A stretch of DNA of 64,000 nucleotides from CAXTPV01 sp965276715 (GTDB taxonomy: Bacteria; Pseudomonadota; Alphaproteobacteria; Acetobacterales; Acetobacteraceae). How positions within the stretch are numbered: the stretch's first letter is position 1; the number at the start of each line of letters is the position of its first letter. The notes under the pieces were generated by a model. That model did no database searches and had not been told where the DNA came from. It was given only the letters and a program-made list of their open reading frames with translations. Positions 43,898 through 52,385 of the stretch are shown one piece after another. Position numbers and translations under genes: made by a program. The DNA lies in the NCBI GenBank assembly GCA_965276715.1, contig OZ255622.1, positions 4,030,001 through 4,094,000 on the forward strand. The letters are read 5' to 3'.

Positions 43898-45049
43898 CTA
43901 CAGCGACGCGCGCGCGATGCGGTCGTCCGGCGACGTCCCGAAGCCGCGTATGTCCCTCGTGCCCAGCAGGACCGCGACGCTCGACAACACGCATGACGCG
44001 CCCGCCATGAGCGCGATCCGGCCGCCCAGAAGCGCCGCGGCGGGGCCCGCGAGAAGGAAGCCCATCGGGGTCAGCCCCATGTCCGCGAGCTGGACCACCG
44101 ACGTCACCCGCGACAGCACGTCCCGCTGGATCACGGTCAACGTCAGGACGCCGAGCACCGCCGCGCCGACACCGAACGCGACGCCTCCAGCCCTCAGCGT
44201 AGGAAACGTTGCACCCGCGATCAAGAACAGCAGAGGCAGGAGGAGACAGACCGCCAGCTCGACGGCGATGAGCGGGCGGCGCGGCTGCCACTTCATGCTT
44301 CCGAGCGCTCCGGCAAGCGCCCCGAAACCGACCGTGATCGCGAGCATGTTCACCAGACCGAACCGGCCGACCAGGAGCCACAGCCAGCGGCGCTCGGCGA
44401 ACGTCTTCAACCCCTCGCGAAGATCTCGCCCGAAATGGCGGGTCGCCGTCGTTCGCCGCGGCTCGGCCCGCGGCTTGACCAGGAGCAGGCACACGCCGCT
44501 GACGACATAGGACAATCCGTCGATGCCGAGGGTCCAACCCGGTCCGGCGCCCATGACGATCAGGCCCGCGGCCGACGGCCCCACGATCATCGCGAGTGCG
44601 GTGCCCGTCCTCAACGCCCCGTTTGCCCGCGCCAAGCTCTCCTTCTGCACGATGTCCACGAGAAATCCGCTGCTGGCCGGCCCGAAGAAGGCGTTGCCGA
44701 CGCCGATGAGCGCCGTCAGCAAAACGAGCAGCGCGAGGGACGAGAGGCCGGCGATCAACGCCGACGCGAGCGCCATCTGGGTGCCGCATCGCAGCAGGTC
44801 CGCTCCGATCATCACCCCTCGTCGCGACCACCGGTCGCCCGCGACACCGCCGACCAACAAAAGGGCCACCGTCGGGATCGTCTGTGCCGCGAGCACGAGG
44901 CCGAGCGCGCCCGCCCGCAAACCGACGTCCAGCAGGGCGAAACTCAGCGCCACCGGAACCATGGCCGACCCGACCGCCGAAACCGTGGCCCCAGCAAGGT
45001 AGAGGGAACAATTGCGATTGGACGACCTCAAGCCACCGTCATCCGCCAT
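43898..45049 (-). CDS. MFS transporter (enterobactin-exporter-like)
   Basis: A 383-residue polytopic protein with about eleven or twelve helices. The GDRWSRRGVMIGADLLR loop between helices 2 and 3 is the MFS signature; the general pattern resembles EntS-like exporters. ATG 45049 lies inside the first copy of a long direct repeat; the open frame further upstream is the repeat itself and is unlike the family. Substrate unknown. Confidence 0.85.
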   Translation of the reverse strand: MADDGGLRSSNRNCSLYLAGATVSAVGSAMVPVALSFALLDVGLRAGALGLVLAAQTIPTVALLLVGGVAGDRWSRRGVMIGADLLRCGTQMALASALIAGLSSLALLVLLTALIGVGNAFFGPASSGFLVDIVQKESLARANGALRTGTALAMIVGPSAAGLIVMGAGPGWTLGIDGLSYVVSGVCLLLVKPRAEPRRTTATRHFGRDLREGLKTFAERRWLWLLVGRFGLVNMLAITVGFGALAGALGSMKWQPRRPLIAVELAVCLLLPLLFLIAGATFPTLRAGGVAFGVGAAVLGVLTLTVIQRDVLSRVTSVVQLADMGLTPMGFLLAGPAAALLGGRIALMAGASCVLSSVAVLLGTRDIRGFGTSPDDRIARASL

Positions 45050-45159
45050 CGCCCGCCACCCTTCGTCACCGGGATCCAAGGGCCGCCGGCCCTTGGCAGG
45101 TCGAGGACAGCGTCCTCGCCTTGCCCAACCTGCTAGAACATGTGCCCTGCTTCCAGACC
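45032..45159 (+). repeat. Direct repeat, left copy, flanking the Phd/VapC module
   Basis: About 128 bp nearly identical to 45982-46117, same orientation. It contains two palindromes (AAGGGCCGCCGGCCCTT and GAGGACAGCGTCCTC) and ends with a shortened version of the 5' end of the carotenoid oxygenase gene (CCTGCTTCCAGACC against CCTACTTCCAGACC). It also covers the MFS start codon. Confidence 0.85.
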
Positions 45160-45203
45160 AACACACCGATCAGGGCGCGCGCCTCGTCGCCGGGCGTCCC
45201 TGG

Positions 45204-45611
45204 TCATGGCTCCCCCAGGAGCGCCGCACCGGCAGCCTTCGCGGCCGCTTTCAGGTCCTTGTCCAGCGTGGCAAGCGAGATCGCCTCGCGCTGCGCCAGT
45301 TCCAGATAGCTGGCGTCGTATACGGTCAGCCGGTACCGGCGCGCCAGCGTGAGCACCGCGCTCTCCTCGGTTGCCCGGTCGATGACGATCCCGAGTCGGG
45401 AAAGCCCGCGCAGGAAGGTCGCCGTATCGGCCTCGACCAGCCTGCCGCGGCGCTCGTTGACGATGAGGATGTTGCGGACCTCGAACCACCAGAGGCTCGG
45501 CACCAGCGCCTCGTCGGTGCGGATGCGCTCCAGCGCCAAGTCTGCGATGGAGTCGTCTTCGTCCTGGAAAGCCCAGCATGCGGCGATGGACGCGTCGAGG
45601 ACGAACGGCAT
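45204..45611 (-). CDS. vapC: VapC-type PIN ribonuclease toxin
   Basis: A 135-residue PIN protein: FVLDASIAACWAF with D6, SLWWFEVRNIL with the conserved Glu, and TVYDASYLELAQREA, LATLDKDL with the later acidic residues. All four metal-site acids appear present. Its ATG directly follows the antitoxin stop. By family knowledge it cleaves RNA when the antitoxin is lost. Confidence 0.92.
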   Translation of the reverse strand: MPFVLDASIAACWAFQDEDDSIADLALERIRTDEALVPSLWWFEVRNILIVNERRGRLVEADTATFLRGLSRLGIVIDRATEESAVLTLARRYRLTVYDASYLELAQREAISLATLDKDLKAAAKAAGAALLGEP

Positions 45612-45857
45612 TCAGGATTTGTGGCCCTCGCGCCGGGCCGAGAGCAGCTCGTCGCGCGCGATCGTCCCGGTGCGGCTGCGCAGCGCCTTGATGCTCTCGA
45701 TGGCCCGGTCGACCTCCTCCTGGCGGCGGTCTCCCTCAGGAACGATGCGCGCGATGGGGCGGCCGTGGCGGGTGATGCGGACCGTCTCGCCGCGCTCGAC
45801 CTCGTCGAGGATCTGAGGAAGGCGAGCCTTGGCGTCGGAGGCTTGAATCTCTCGCAT
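45612..45857 (-). CDS. Phd/YefM-family antitoxin
   Basis: An 81-residue antitoxin: MREIQASDAKARLPQILDEV and VRITRHGRPIARIVP form the Phd DNA-binding fold, followed by a charged C-terminal tail. ATG 45857 is chosen; an open stretch of 15 codons upstream lacks conservation. The unit is antitoxin first, toxin second with no gap, and lies wholly between two copies of a direct repeat. Confidence 0.92.
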   Translation of the reverse strand: MREIQASDAKARLPQILDEVERGETVRITRHGRPIARIVPEGDRRQEEVDRAIESIKALRSRTGTIARDELLSARREGHKS

Positions 45858-45981
45858 CGCAGACTTCCGTTTCGGTTGGTCTATTCGACTGGTCCAAATC
45901 ATGTCGTAGATGAGATGGAGGGGTCAACAATACCTCGAGTCGAAGCGCGTTGGCGGGTGGAATAGCCGTCGGAGACACCAG

Positions 45982-46117
45982 ACCACCGTCATCCGGCCGC
46001 CCGCCTCCCTTCGTCAACCGGGATCCGAGGGCCGCCGGCCCTTGGCAGGTCGAGGACAGCGTCCTCGCCTTCAACCTGCTAGAAAGTCCCATGCACACCG
46101 CGCCCTACTTCCAGACC
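45982..46117 (+). repeat. Direct repeat, right copy, at the carotenoid oxygenase start
   Basis: The right-hand copy of the repeat at 45032-45159. It runs into the first 27 nt of the carotenoid oxygenase gene, so the left copy carries a truncated duplicate of that gene start. Differences are a few substitutions and small indels, largest just before the start codon. Confidence 0.85.
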
Positions 46118-47569
46118 CAGGCCGCCGAAACACCCCCGACCGCGCTCCCCGTCACCGGCGCGATGCCGGCTTGGCTCTCCGGCACCCTGCTGCGCAACGG
46201 CCCCTCGATCTTCGAGAACGGCACCGCCTCGGTCCGCCACTGGTTCGACGGCTCGGCCATGCTGCATCGGTTCGCCATCGACGACGGCGCCGTCCGTTAC
46301 GCGAGCCGGCGGCTCGCTACTCGTCACGCCGAGGGCATGTCGCGCGGCCGCCTGAGCCTGCGCGAGTTCGCGACCGATCCATGCCAGGGCCTGTTCGGCC
46401 GCGCCATGGCGTTCTTCCGCTCCAACGCGTCCGACAACGCCAACATCAGCATCGCGCGCTTCGGCGCGCACACCGTCGCCCTCGCCGAGAGCGCGATGCC
46501 GATCGTCTTCGATCCCGCCACCCTCGCCACCCTCGGCGTCTACGCCATCGACGGCCGCGCCCGCATGTCGCCCGGCCTCACCACCGCCCACCCGATCACC
46601 AGCGACGGCCGCATCCTCGGCCACGGCACCCGCTTCGGCGCCCGTTCGCGCTACGAAATCCACGAGCTCGACCCGGCGACACGCCGCCGCCGCGCGATCG
46701 CCTCGATCCCCACCGGCGCCCCCGCCTACATGCACAGCTTCGCGGCAACCGAGCGCCATGCGGTCCTGACCGAGTTCCCGTTCACCGTCCGCGCCCTCGA
46801 CCTGCTCCTGAACGGACGTCCCTTCATCGAGAACTACCGCTGGCGGCCGGACGCCGGCACGCGCTTTCTCGTCGTCGATCGCGCGACCGGCGCCATTCGC
46901 CCCTGCCTGGCCGGCCCGATGTTCGGCTTCCATCACGTCAACGCCTGGGACGACGGCGACGACATCGTCCTCGACCTCGTCTGCTACGACGACCCCGCGA
47001 TCATCGCCTCGCTCTATCTCGACCGGCTTCGTGAAGGCGAGGCGGTCTTCCCGCAACCCGCGCTCAAGCGCTTCCGCCTCTCGCCCGCCACCGGCCACGC
47101 CGAGTGCGAGCGCACCTTCGCCGCCATCGAACTGCCCCGAATCGACGACCGCAGGCATGGCCGGCCGCACCGCTTCGTCACCGGCATCGGCACGCCTGGC
47201 CACGGTTTTCCGGACCGGATCGGCGCCATCGACACCGCAACCGGCCGGTCCCTGTGGTGGTCCGAGCCGGGCTGCTTCGCCGGCGAGCCCGTCTTCGTCG
47301 CCCGCCCCGGCAGCGAGGACGAGGATGACGGCGTCCTTCTCTCCGTCGTCCTCGACACCGCGGCCGAGCGCTCCTTCCTGCTCGTCCTCGACGCAAGCAC
47401 CCTCGAGGAGCGTGCGCGCGCCGAGGCTCCCGCCGCCATCCCCGCGGGCCTGCACGGCGCGTTCTTCCCTGGCCTCACGACACCGGCGGATGGCACAGCG
47501 CGGATCGTCCATGCAGCGGCATCGGCAGCGCCCGCCCGGGCGTCTCGTCCATCAGATAGAAGAACGTGA
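46091..47569 (+). CDS. Carotenoid oxygenase family protein
   Basis: A 492-residue beta-propeller dioxygenase. The four iron-binding histidines are visible: H167 (TAHPITSDG), H215 (YMHSFA), H281 (FHHVNAWDD) and H455 (LHGAFFPG). Such enzymes cleave carotenoids, stilbenes or lignin-derived styrenes. Family proteins usually end within about ten residues of the last His; here some 35 extra residues, Ala/Arg-rich, run antisense into the next gene, so the original stop may be lost. ATG 46091 is at the edge of the direct repeat. Confidence 0.9.
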   Translation: MHTAPYFQTQAAETPPTALPVTGAMPAWLSGTLLRNGPSIFENGTASVRHWFDGSAMLHRFAIDDGAVRYASRRLATRHAEGMSRGRLSLREFATDPCQGLFGRAMAFFRSNASDNANISIARFGAHTVALAESAMPIVFDPATLATLGVYAIDGRARMSPGLTTAHPITSDGRILGHGTRFGARSRYEIHELDPATRRRRAIASIPTGAPAYMHSFAATERHAVLTEFPFTVRALDLLLNGRPFIENYRWRPDAGTRFLVVDRATGAIRPCLAGPMFGFHHVNAWDDGDDIVLDLVCYDDPAIIASLYLDRLREGEAVFPQPALKRFRLSPATGHAECERTFAAIELPRIDDRRHGRPHRFVTGIGTPGHGFPDRIGAIDTATGRSLWWSEPGCFAGEPVFVARPGSEDEDDGVLLSVVLDTAAERSFLLVLDASTLEERARAEAPAAIPAGLHGAFFPGLTTPADGTARIVHAAASAAPARASRPSDRRT

Positions 47570-47948
47570 AGTCCGACGCGCCCAGCGCCTGGAAGTCGCG
47601 GCCGCCCACATCCGAGATCAGGCCCACGCTGTTGACCTCGTGCGTCTCCGTCCGCCCGTCCGTCCGCCGCACCGTGATCTCGCCGCACAGCGCGTACTGG
47701 TGCCGGTCCGCGGGATCGGCGACGGTGACGTCGATCACCCGCTCCCTGGTCTTGTCGTCGAGGTGCAACTGGCCGAGCAGCCTGCCGTCGAGATAGAACT
47801 CGGTCGTCTCCGAGACTTCTTGTTGTGCCAACTGGTCGGTGACGGTGAACCGGGCCGTCTGCGCCCCGGCCCGCGCCGCTGGACACAGGACGGCCGAGGC
47901 GATCAGCAGCGGGGCGGCCAGCACCGATGCGAGGCGAAGAATTCTCAT
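47475..47948 (-). CDS. Secreted protein of unknown function
   Basis: A 157-residue protein with a clear signal peptide (RILRLASVLAAPLLIASAVL, cleavage near ARAGA-Q) and a beta-rich mature part (RFTVTDQLAQQEVSETTEF, YLDGRLLGQLHLDD). I do not recognise a family. Its start codon overlaps the prmC start on the other strand inside TCATGA, and its end overlaps the carotenoid oxygenase tail by 95 nt. The leader sequence makes coding likely despite these overlaps. Confidence 0.7.
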   Translation of the reverse strand: MRILRLASVLAAPLLIASAVLCPAARAGAQTARFTVTDQLAQQEVSETTEFYLDGRLLGQLHLDDKTRERVIDVTVADPADRHQYALCGEITVRRTDGRTETHEVNSVGLISDVGGRDFQALGASDFTFFYLMDETPGRALPMPLHGRSALCHPPVS

Positions 47949-48870
47949 GACACACGAAGCGTCCTCGGTGGCCGATGGCGATGGCGGGGTCCCGCTCACT
48001 ACTCTTCTCGACGAGGCGTCGTCGACTCTCGCCGGCGTCGGCATCGAGCAGCCACGCCGCGAGGCCCGCCTGCTCGCCGCCCACGCGCTCGGGCTCACCG
48101 CCGACGCCCTGCTCCGCCTGCCGCCGGCCGGCACCGTGCCGGCGGCGCCCGTCCGCGCGCTCGTCGCGCGGCGCGCTGCCCGCGAGCCGCTCGCCTTCAT
48201 CACCGGCACGGCCGGCTTCTGGACGCTGGATCTCGCCGTCGGCCCCTCGACGCTCATTCCGCGCGCCGACAGCGAGGCCCTCATCGAGGCCGCGATCGCG
48301 CTGCGGCCCAACCGCGACCGGGTCCGCGCCGTCCTCGATCTCGGCTGCGGCACCGCCGCGCTCCTGCTCGCTTCCCTGTCCGAATACCGCTCCGCCTTCG
48401 GGATCGGCATCGACCGCGCCGAGGCCGCCTGCCGGCTCGCGCGCGCCAACGCCGCGCGCAACGGGCTCGCCGACCGCGCCGCGATCGTCTGCGGCGACTG
48501 GGCCGGCATGCTCGACGCCCGCTTCGACCTCGTCCTCTCCAATCCGCCCTATGTCGAGACCGGGCAGATCGGCACCCTCATGCCCGAGGTCGGGCGCCAC
48601 GAGCCGCGCCTGGCACTCGATGGCGGCGCCGACGGGCTGGACGCCTACCGCGCCCTGATGCCCGTCCTGGACCGCCTGCTCGCTCCCGACGGCCTCGCGG
48701 TGCTCGAGATCGGCGCCGGCCAGGACGCGGCCGCGTCCGGCCTCGCCGAGGCATCGGGCCTTGCGATCGTCCACCGCCATCACGATCTTACTGGTCTGAT
48801 ACGGGTGCTCGGCCTTGCGCGGCCCGATCCGTCACCGAAAACTGTTGGCAGCCGGATCAGCCTTGGCTAG
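47947..48870 (+). CDS. prmC: Release factor glutamine methyltransferase
   Basis: A 307-residue class I methyltransferase that methylates the GGQ glutamine of release factors. Motif I is LDLGCGTAALLLA and the substrate-binding motif NPPY is at 199-202 (LVLSNPPYVETG). An N-terminal helical domain with REPLAFITG is present. It is separated from prfA by about 16 kb. Its ATG overlaps the oppositely directed start of the secreted protein; GTG 47968 is a possible alternative start. Confidence 0.94.
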   Translation: MTHEASSVADGDGGVPLTTLLDEASSTLAGVGIEQPRREARLLAAHALGLTADALLRLPPAGTVPAAPVRALVARRAAREPLAFITGTAGFWTLDLAVGPSTLIPRADSEALIEAAIALRPNRDRVRAVLDLGCGTAALLLASLSEYRSAFGIGIDRAEAACRLARANAARNGLADRAAIVCGDWAGMLDARFDLVLSNPPYVETGQIGTLMPEVGRHEPRLALDGGADGLDAYRALMPVLDRLLAPDGLAVLEIGAGQDAAASGLAEASGLAIVHRHHDLTGLIRVLGLARPDPSPKTVGSRISLG

Positions 48871-49097
48871 GGTCCGCCCGCGTCGCGGGGAAACCCGGCG
48901 CCGCCGGCCGGAGCCGACACCCCGGCCGCTGTCGAGCCGGGACAGCAGCGCCCGGCGCCCGACCACCGGGTCGACAGACGTCGCGAACCACTCAATGCGT
49001 CCAGGATGGGCGCCCGAGAACAACGGACCGCCCGGCAGGCGTCGCGCAACCGGCAGCGTCGAACAGACCGCCATCAGGAAAGCGTATCGGCATAACG

Positions 49098-49613
49098 ATG
49101 AACATGAAACGCATGCGTGGCCGCAACCATCGTTCCGGTGGCGGCGGTGGCGGCACACCAATCCGCCATCATAACGGCAACATCCCGCTCAATCGGAACC
49201 ACGTCTTCGACAGCAGCGGACCGGACCTGCGGATCAGGGGTACCGCTCAGCAGCTCTTCGAGAAATATCTGCAACTCGGGCGCGACTCCACCAGCTCCGG
49301 CGACCGCGTGATGGCCGAAAGCTACTTCCAGCACGCGGAACATTACTTTCGCATCCTCAACGCGATGGCGCAGGCTCATCAGAACCAGCCCAATGCGCAG
49401 AATGTCCAGTCCCAGCACGGCCAGCCGCAGAACGGCACGCAGAACCATGGCGGGTCGCAGAACAGCCAGGGGCAGGCCAACCATCAGCGGCGCACCAGCC
49501 AGCTCGACATGCAGAACGAGCAGATGGACGACGATCAGCCCGATCCGCTGATCCCGCACCATGCCGACAGCGAGCCCGCCGACCGCCCGCCCGAGAACAC
49601 GCAGGACGCCTGA
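49098..49613 (+). CDS. DUF4167 RNA-binding-like protein
   Basis: A 171-residue protein. The conserved N-terminal domain has MKRMRGRNHR, a glycine run, then NHVFDSSGPDLRIRGTAQQL, YLQLGRDSTSSGDRVMAESYFQHAEHYFRI. The C-terminal half is low-complexity, rich in Gln, Asn and His, ending acidic. DUF4167 follows prmC in many alphaproteobacteria, which supports this being the displaced right half of the prfA-prmC locus. The function is not settled; the basic domain suggests RNA binding. Confidence 0.9.
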   Translation: MNMKRMRGRNHRSGGGGGGTPIRHHNGNIPLNRNHVFDSSGPDLRIRGTAQQLFEKYLQLGRDSTSSGDRVMAESYFQHAEHYFRILNAMAQAHQNQPNAQNVQSQHGQPQNGTQNHGGSQNSQGQANHQRRTSQLDMQNEQMDDDQPDPLIPHHADSEPADRPPENTQDA

Positions 49614-49640
49614 GCAGGGCTCCGGAACGCGAGCTCGATC

Positions 49641-51056
49641 TCAGGCCGGCGCGATGGCGAGCCGGCGCCGGATCGCCTCGAGCCGCGTGCCCGCGAACAC
49701 CATCTCCGCGCACATCTCCTGCGTGGCCTCGACCGGATCGTAGCCCAGCGGGCAGTTGCCGAACTGCCGCCGGTTGCCGGTGTCGACATAGCTCTCGGCC
49801 GACGCGTTCTCGGCCAGCAGGATGCCGTGCCGATCGAGTTCGACATGCCAGAAGATCACCCGGTCCCGGCGCTCCCGGACGATGGTCTCGCCGTTGACCA
49901 GAAGCCCCGCCTGGATAAGGACCCCGTCGAGGAACAGGCCATGATCCTCGGACACGAAAAGGTCGCGGACCGGCTGGTGCGGCCCGAGCGCGTGCGTCAT
50001 GACGCGGATCACGTGGCCGTCCAGCTGGCGGCGATGGCCGAGCCACACGACCCGCGCCGAGCCACCCGTTGCCAGCACCACCTGATCGCCCGACACGAGG
50101 TCCTCGACCGCCACAGTCCCGCGTCCGGTCGCGATCATCGTCCCCGTCGCGAAGCAGGGCTGCCACGTCACGTCGATCCCGCCTGCGACCTGCGTCAGCT
50201 TGAAATTGGCGGTCGTATAGGCGCCGGCGAAGCGCAGCGTCTCGGTGAAGGCATAGCCGTTGATCGTCAGCACGCCGTTCGCGAACGAGTCGGTGACGCC
50301 ATACTCACCCCGGCTCTGGTCGTACTCGACGATGGTGTCGCCGGCTCCGAACCCGCCGATCGTGCCGTTGTAGGAACCCATGATGTTGCTGATATCGAGC
50401 GTCCCGCCCGTCGGGTCGAACATGGTCGCGAGATTGAAGCTCTCGGCCGGCCCGACGCTCCCCTGCTTGACGATCCCGCCGTCGGCGATCTCGATGCGCC
50501 CGTTGCCGTCCGTGGTGTGGTCCTGCAGCGTCACCGTGCCGCCGTCGTCGAACAGGACGCCGTTCATCGTCAGGCTGACCGGATCCGAATAGCCGAACGC
50601 CGAGACCTCATCGAAGGAGAGGGCGGCACCCTTGGCCACCGTCACGTTGCCGTTGATCGTCACGTAATCGGCGCTCGTGTCGGACACAGCCAGCGTCTGC
50701 CCCGCCGCCACGTCGATCGATCCGTTCAGGGTCCCGAACACGATCCCCGACCGGCTTGGCGCACCGCCATCGCCGGTCGCCTCGATCGCCACCGGTGCCG
50801 ATGCCGTCCCGAGCGTGTCGGCGAACAGGTTCGGCGTGAAATCGAGATAGGACTGCGTCATCTGGTCATAATAGAGCGCGCCCGGGATCGTCCCGCTGAC
50901 GTCGATCACCTCACCGGACACGCCGCCGCTCCGCGCGTCCGCGCTCGCCTGCCCGAACAGGTCCACCACATCTCCCTCTCGTGGAACGGCGCCGGTCCAA
51001 TTCGCGGGATCGAACCAGTCGCCGCCTTGCGGGCCCTTATAGGTGTCGGTCGCCAT
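49641..51056 (-). CDS. Hint-domain protein with beta-repeat N-terminus
   Basis: A 471-residue protein. Residues 1-295 are Gly/Asp/Thr-rich beta-strand repeats similar to autotransporter passenger or adhesin segments (GDWFDPANWTGAVP opens it, a common start for such proteins). A Hint domain begins at C301: CFATGTMIATGRGTVAVEDL, with HALGPHQPVRDLFVSEDHGLFLDG and ending within the family's C-terminal block. There is no signal peptide at the N-terminus. Hint domains can self-cleave through the Cys thioester; the biological role in these bacteria is unknown. Confidence 0.85.
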   Translation of the reverse strand: MATDTYKGPQGGDWFDPANWTGAVPREGDVVDLFGQASADARSGGVSGEVIDVSGTIPGALYYDQMTQSYLDFTPNLFADTLGTASAPVAIEATGDGGAPSRSGIVFGTLNGSIDVAAGQTLAVSDTSADYVTINGNVTVAKGAALSFDEVSAFGYSDPVSLTMNGVLFDDGGTVTLQDHTTDGNGRIEIADGGIVKQGSVGPAESFNLATMFDPTGGTLDISNIMGSYNGTIGGFGAGDTIVEYDQSRGEYGVTDSFANGVLTINGYAFTETLRFAGAYTTANFKLTQVAGGIDVTWQPCFATGTMIATGRGTVAVEDLVSGDQVVLATGGSARVVWLGHRRQLDGHVIRVMTHALGPHQPVRDLFVSEDHGLFLDGVLIQAGLLVNGETIVRERRDRVIFWHVELDRHGILLAENASAESYVDTGNRRQFGNCPLGYDPVEATQEMCAEMVFAGTRLEAIRRRLAIAPA

Positions 51057-51104
51057 GCGTCGTCCCTCCGGTTAACCGACCATAACAAGACGGTCCGGCG
51101 CCGT

Positions 51105-52184
51105 TCATGACACCTTCCGGTCGATCTCGACCCGTCCGCGCGGCAGCATCTCCGGCATCTCCGCCTGGATCCAGCCGAGCATCTTCTCCCTGATCTCGCA
51201 GCGCAAATCCCACGTCTGCGGCGCGTTGCGCGCCGAGACCAGCATCCTGATCTCGAGCGTCCGGTCGGTCGCGTCGCTCACCTGCAGATTGACCACCTTG
51301 CCGTCCCAGATCGGGCTCGCGCGGGCAAACTCGCCGAGCTTCTCGCGCATCCGCTCCACCGGCACCCGGTAGTCGAGGAACAGGAACACCGACCCGATCA
51401 GCGAAGCCGACGAATGCGTCCAGTTCTGGAACGGCTTCTCCAGGAAATAGGCGATCGGCACGATCATCCGCCGCCAATCCCACAGCCGCACCACGACATA
51501 CGTCGCCGTGATCTCCTCGATCCATCCCCACTCGCCCTCGACGATCACCGCGTCCTCGATCCGGATCGGCTGCGTGACCGCGATCTGCACGCCCGCGATC
51601 AGGTTGGTCAGCAGCGGCCGCGCGGCCAGTCCCACCACCAGGGATGCCGCACCGGCCGACGCGAACAGGCTCACCCCGTATTGCCGCACCGGCTCGAACG
51701 TCATCAGCGCCGTCGCCACCGTCACCAGCGCGATCAGGATGTCGGCGGCCCGCGTGAGGATCCGCACCTGCGTGGTGTGCTTGCGCGCGATCAGGTTGTC
51801 CTCCTGATCCATCGCGATCCGCGTCAGGTAGGATTCGGTCCCGATCCCCGCCGCCAGGATCGCCGAATACCCGATCAGCAGGATGAAGCAGACCAGCAGG
51901 ACCTGCCCGATCACCGTCTCCGTCCGGTCCGGGAACCCCGCCACCGGCAACGCCGTCACCACCGCGGCGATGACGAAGAACAGCCGCAGCGGCTCGCGGA
52001 TACGCTTGACGAACGAACGCAGGAACCGTCCCTGCACCCCTGGCAGGTTCAGGAACGTGTTGGTCAGGATCCGGTGCAGCAGCAGCGCGAAGCCGGCCGC
52101 CAGCGCCAGCAGCAGGGCCGAGGCCATCGTTGCCGGCAGCCAGTCCAGCGCCGTCCTGACCTGCGCCAGCGTCTCGACATACAT
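51105..52184 (-). CDS. Mechanosensitive ion channel family protein (MscS type)
   Basis: A 359-residue membrane protein with about four N-terminal helices and the MscS pore region ASAGAASLVVGLAARPLLTNLIAGVQIAVTQP (pore helix and start of the cytoplasmic domain), then EDAVIVEGEWGWIEEI. It should open under osmotic stress. It starts 87 bp from the tRNA on the opposite strand, so its promoter overlaps the tRNA control region. Confidence 0.92.
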   Translation of the reverse strand: MYVETLAQVRTALDWLPATMASALLLALAAGFALLLHRILTNTFLNLPGVQGRFLRSFVKRIREPLRLFFVIAAVVTALPVAGFPDRTETVIGQVLLVCFILLIGYSAILAAGIGTESYLTRIAMDQEDNLIARKHTTQVRILTRAADILIALVTVATALMTFEPVRQYGVSLFASAGAASLVVGLAARPLLTNLIAGVQIAVTQPIRIEDAVIVEGEWGWIEEITATYVVVRLWDWRRMIVPIAYFLEKPFQNWTHSSASLIGSVFLFLDYRVPVERMREKLGEFARASPIWDGKVVNLQVSDATDRTLEIRMLVSARNAPQTWDLRCEIREKMLGWIQAEMPEMLPRGRVEIDRKVS

Positions 52185-52225
52185 CCGCGTGATCGACAGC
52201 TTGGGCCTCCTTCAACGGCGATTGA

Positions 52226-52254
52226 TTGACAGCGATCGGACCCGGCGATACCTG
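52226..52254 (+). promoter_or_regulatory. Promoter of the tRNA-Met gene
   Basis: TTGACA (52226-52231), a perfect -35 box, is followed after 17 bp by TACCTG (52249-52254). Transcription would start about 10 nt before the tRNA. The tight spacing and position make this the best promoter in the window. Confidence 0.6.
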
Positions 52255-52271
52255 ACGCCGCTCGACGGAAT

Positions 52272-52343
52272 GGCGGCGTAGCTCAGCGGTAGAGCAGGGG
52301 AATCATAATCCCTTGGTCGGCGGTTCAAATCCGTCCGCCGCTA
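52272..52343 (+). tRNA. tRNA-Met (CAU), elongator
   Basis: A full cloverleaf: acceptor GGCGGCG/CGCCGCT with discriminator A, D-arm GCTC-AGCGGTA-GAGC, anticodon stem GGGGA/TCCCT with loop ATCATAA (anticodon CAT at 52304-52306), and T-arm with TTCAAAT. The GGGGAATCATAATCCC core is that of the elongator methionine tRNA. The next bases are CCG, so the CCA end is not encoded. gmd begins 42 nt later. Confidence 0.96.
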
Positions 52344-52385
52344 CCGTTCCGCCCGAACCCGCCAGCCCAAATCCCGGACCCTGCC

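Noticed and set aside
52272..52343. tRNA-Met as an integration site for an island
   Set aside because: No duplicate of the tRNA 3' end was seen downstream and the following genes are ordinary sugar-nucleotide genes. No integrase is near.
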